This document shows, one piece after another, positions 8,137 to 8,397 of a stretch of DNA of 8,397 nucleotides. Under the pieces are notes generated by a model, which saw nothing but the letters and a program-made list of their open reading frames with translations, did no database searches and was not told where the DNA came from. The DNA is from Rhodospira sp. (GTDB taxonomy: Bacteria > Pseudomonadota > Alphaproteobacteria > Rhodospirillales > Rhodospirillaceae). Every line of letters starts with the position of its first letter. The stretch's first letter is position 1. A program made the translations under genes and the position numbers. Where the stretch lies: NCBI GenBank assembly GCA_028277295.1, contig JANQGN010000590.1, positions 1 through 8,397 on the forward strand, given 5' to 3'.

Positions 8137-8165
8137 GCGACAATCCCTGTCGTGTGTGGTAACAT
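8137..8165 (+). promoter_or_regulatory. Candidate promoter of the right-edge gene
   Basis: GCGACA (8137-8142) and TAACAT (8160-8165) are separated by 17 bp, each matching the sigma-70 consensus at four of six positions. A 5-bp inverted repeat CGACA-ATCCC-TGTCG (8138-8152) overlaps the -35 element and could be an operator. Predicted start is near 8172. Confidence 0.35.
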
Positions 8166-8170
8166 CTTTG

Positions 8171-8192
8171 TTGGCCACGAAAGCGTGGTCAA
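8171..8192 (+). other. Hairpin at the predicted 5' end of the right-edge transcript
   Basis: TTGGCCACG (8171-8179) pairs with CGTGGTCAA (8184-8192), a 9-bp stem with one G-U pair and the tetraloop AAAG. No T-run follows on either strand, so it is not an intrinsic terminator. It falls right where the candidate promoter would start transcription, about 107 nt before the ATG at 8299. Confidence 0.45.
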
Positions 8193-8298
8193 CCGTGCCG
8201 GTGGTGCCGAGGCGGCCGGGACCCTCTTCGAAAACGGTGGGGGCGACGGATACAGCGCCGGGGTCCAGAAGGCTGGTGGCGGAGAAGGAGGAGCGTAT

Positions 8299-8397
8299 AT
8301 GAGTGGTGGCGCCATGGCCGGGGGCACGATGCTCTCGCATGCGATGAGTCTTTTGCACTCCCAGACATCGATGCTCAAGATGGCCGCCGAGTCGGAA
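8299..8397 (+). CDS. Unrecognised small methionine-rich protein, 3' truncated by window edge
   Basis: 33 codons are visible, open to the right edge. ATG at 8299 has a very strong AAGGAGGAG (8285-8293) 5 nt upstream, which decides this start over the longer open frame (back to 8110). The visible peptide begins MSGGAMAGGTMLSHAMSL and continues with a SQTSMLKMAAESE stretch: six methionines in 33 residues, no signal peptide, likely amphipathic helix. I do not recognise the family. A faint similarity in composition to Reb (R-body/killing-trait) type small proteins was considered, but their conserved motif is not seen in this fragment. It lies after the clpB terminator and is probably its own unit. 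Confidence 0.55.
   Translation, partial: MSGGAMAGGTMLSHAMSLLHSQTSMLKMAAESE

Larger units (their letters stand above)
8048..8298. other. Intergenic region between clpB terminator and right-edge gene
   Basis: About 250 bases without a convincing gene. A frame continuous with the right-edge gene is open from 8110, but it has no Shine-Dalgarno-supported start before 8299 and its third-position GC is lower (about 63% over 8152-8298, against about 79% after 8299). The region holds a candidate promoter (8137-8165) and a strong hairpin (8171-8192), described separately. No tRNA or other known RNA is recognised. Confidence 0.5.

Noticed and set aside
8171..8192. Intrinsic terminator at the AAAG-loop hairpin
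   Set aside because: No T-run follows the stem on either strand.

Overview
The window is GC-rich throughout. Its protein sequences and gene order (a Nudix-winged-helix regulator next to nadA-nadC, a DUF3833 lipoprotein next to an MFS_2 transporter, an alphaproteobacterial-looking heat-shock promoter before clpB) suggest a chromosomal region of an alphaproteobacterium, probably Rhodospirillales-like. This is inferred from family resemblance; no 16S gene or other decisive marker is present.

Layout. Positions 2-1365 (+ strand) hold the C-terminal half of an MFS_2/GPH-type transporter cut by the left edge. Its stop overlaps the start of a DUF3833 lipoprotein by 7 nt. Positions 1379-2040 (- strand) are a ParD-ParE type toxin-antitoxin pair with a TTGA start/stop overlap and a 17-bp palindrome in front of it. 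Positions 2123-5150 (- strand) form an NAD-biosynthesis block. Read in transcription order it is a NrtR/NadQ-type regulator with a degenerate Nudix box, a 125-bp regulatory gap, then nadA (quinolinate synthase) and nadC (quinolinate phosphoribosyltransferase), which overlap by ATGA. nadB is not present. Positions 5404-7995 (+) encode the full-length disaggregase ClpB behind a sigma-32-like promoter, followed by a likely intrinsic terminator. The last ~400 bases hold a structured intergenic region and the first 33 codons of an unrecognised methionine-rich protein cut by the right edge.

The most rewarding region is the gap between the regulator and nadA. It contains a good sigma-70 promoter (TTGAAA-N16-TATACT) and two copies of the inverted motif TGCTC-N5-GAG(C/T)A. 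One copy covers the -10 box and the other covers the upstream part of a tandem Shine-Dalgarno region. An 8-bp GC-only hairpin lies between them, and a 7-bp long-range inverted repeat joins the two motif copies. Together with a Nudix domain that has lost its catalytic glutamates, this suggests local control of de novo NAD synthesis by a ligand-sensing, non-hydrolysing Nudix repressor, possibly with a leader-RNA layer. No clearly new multi-gene system is visible. The other genes are recognisable families apart from the right-edge ORF.
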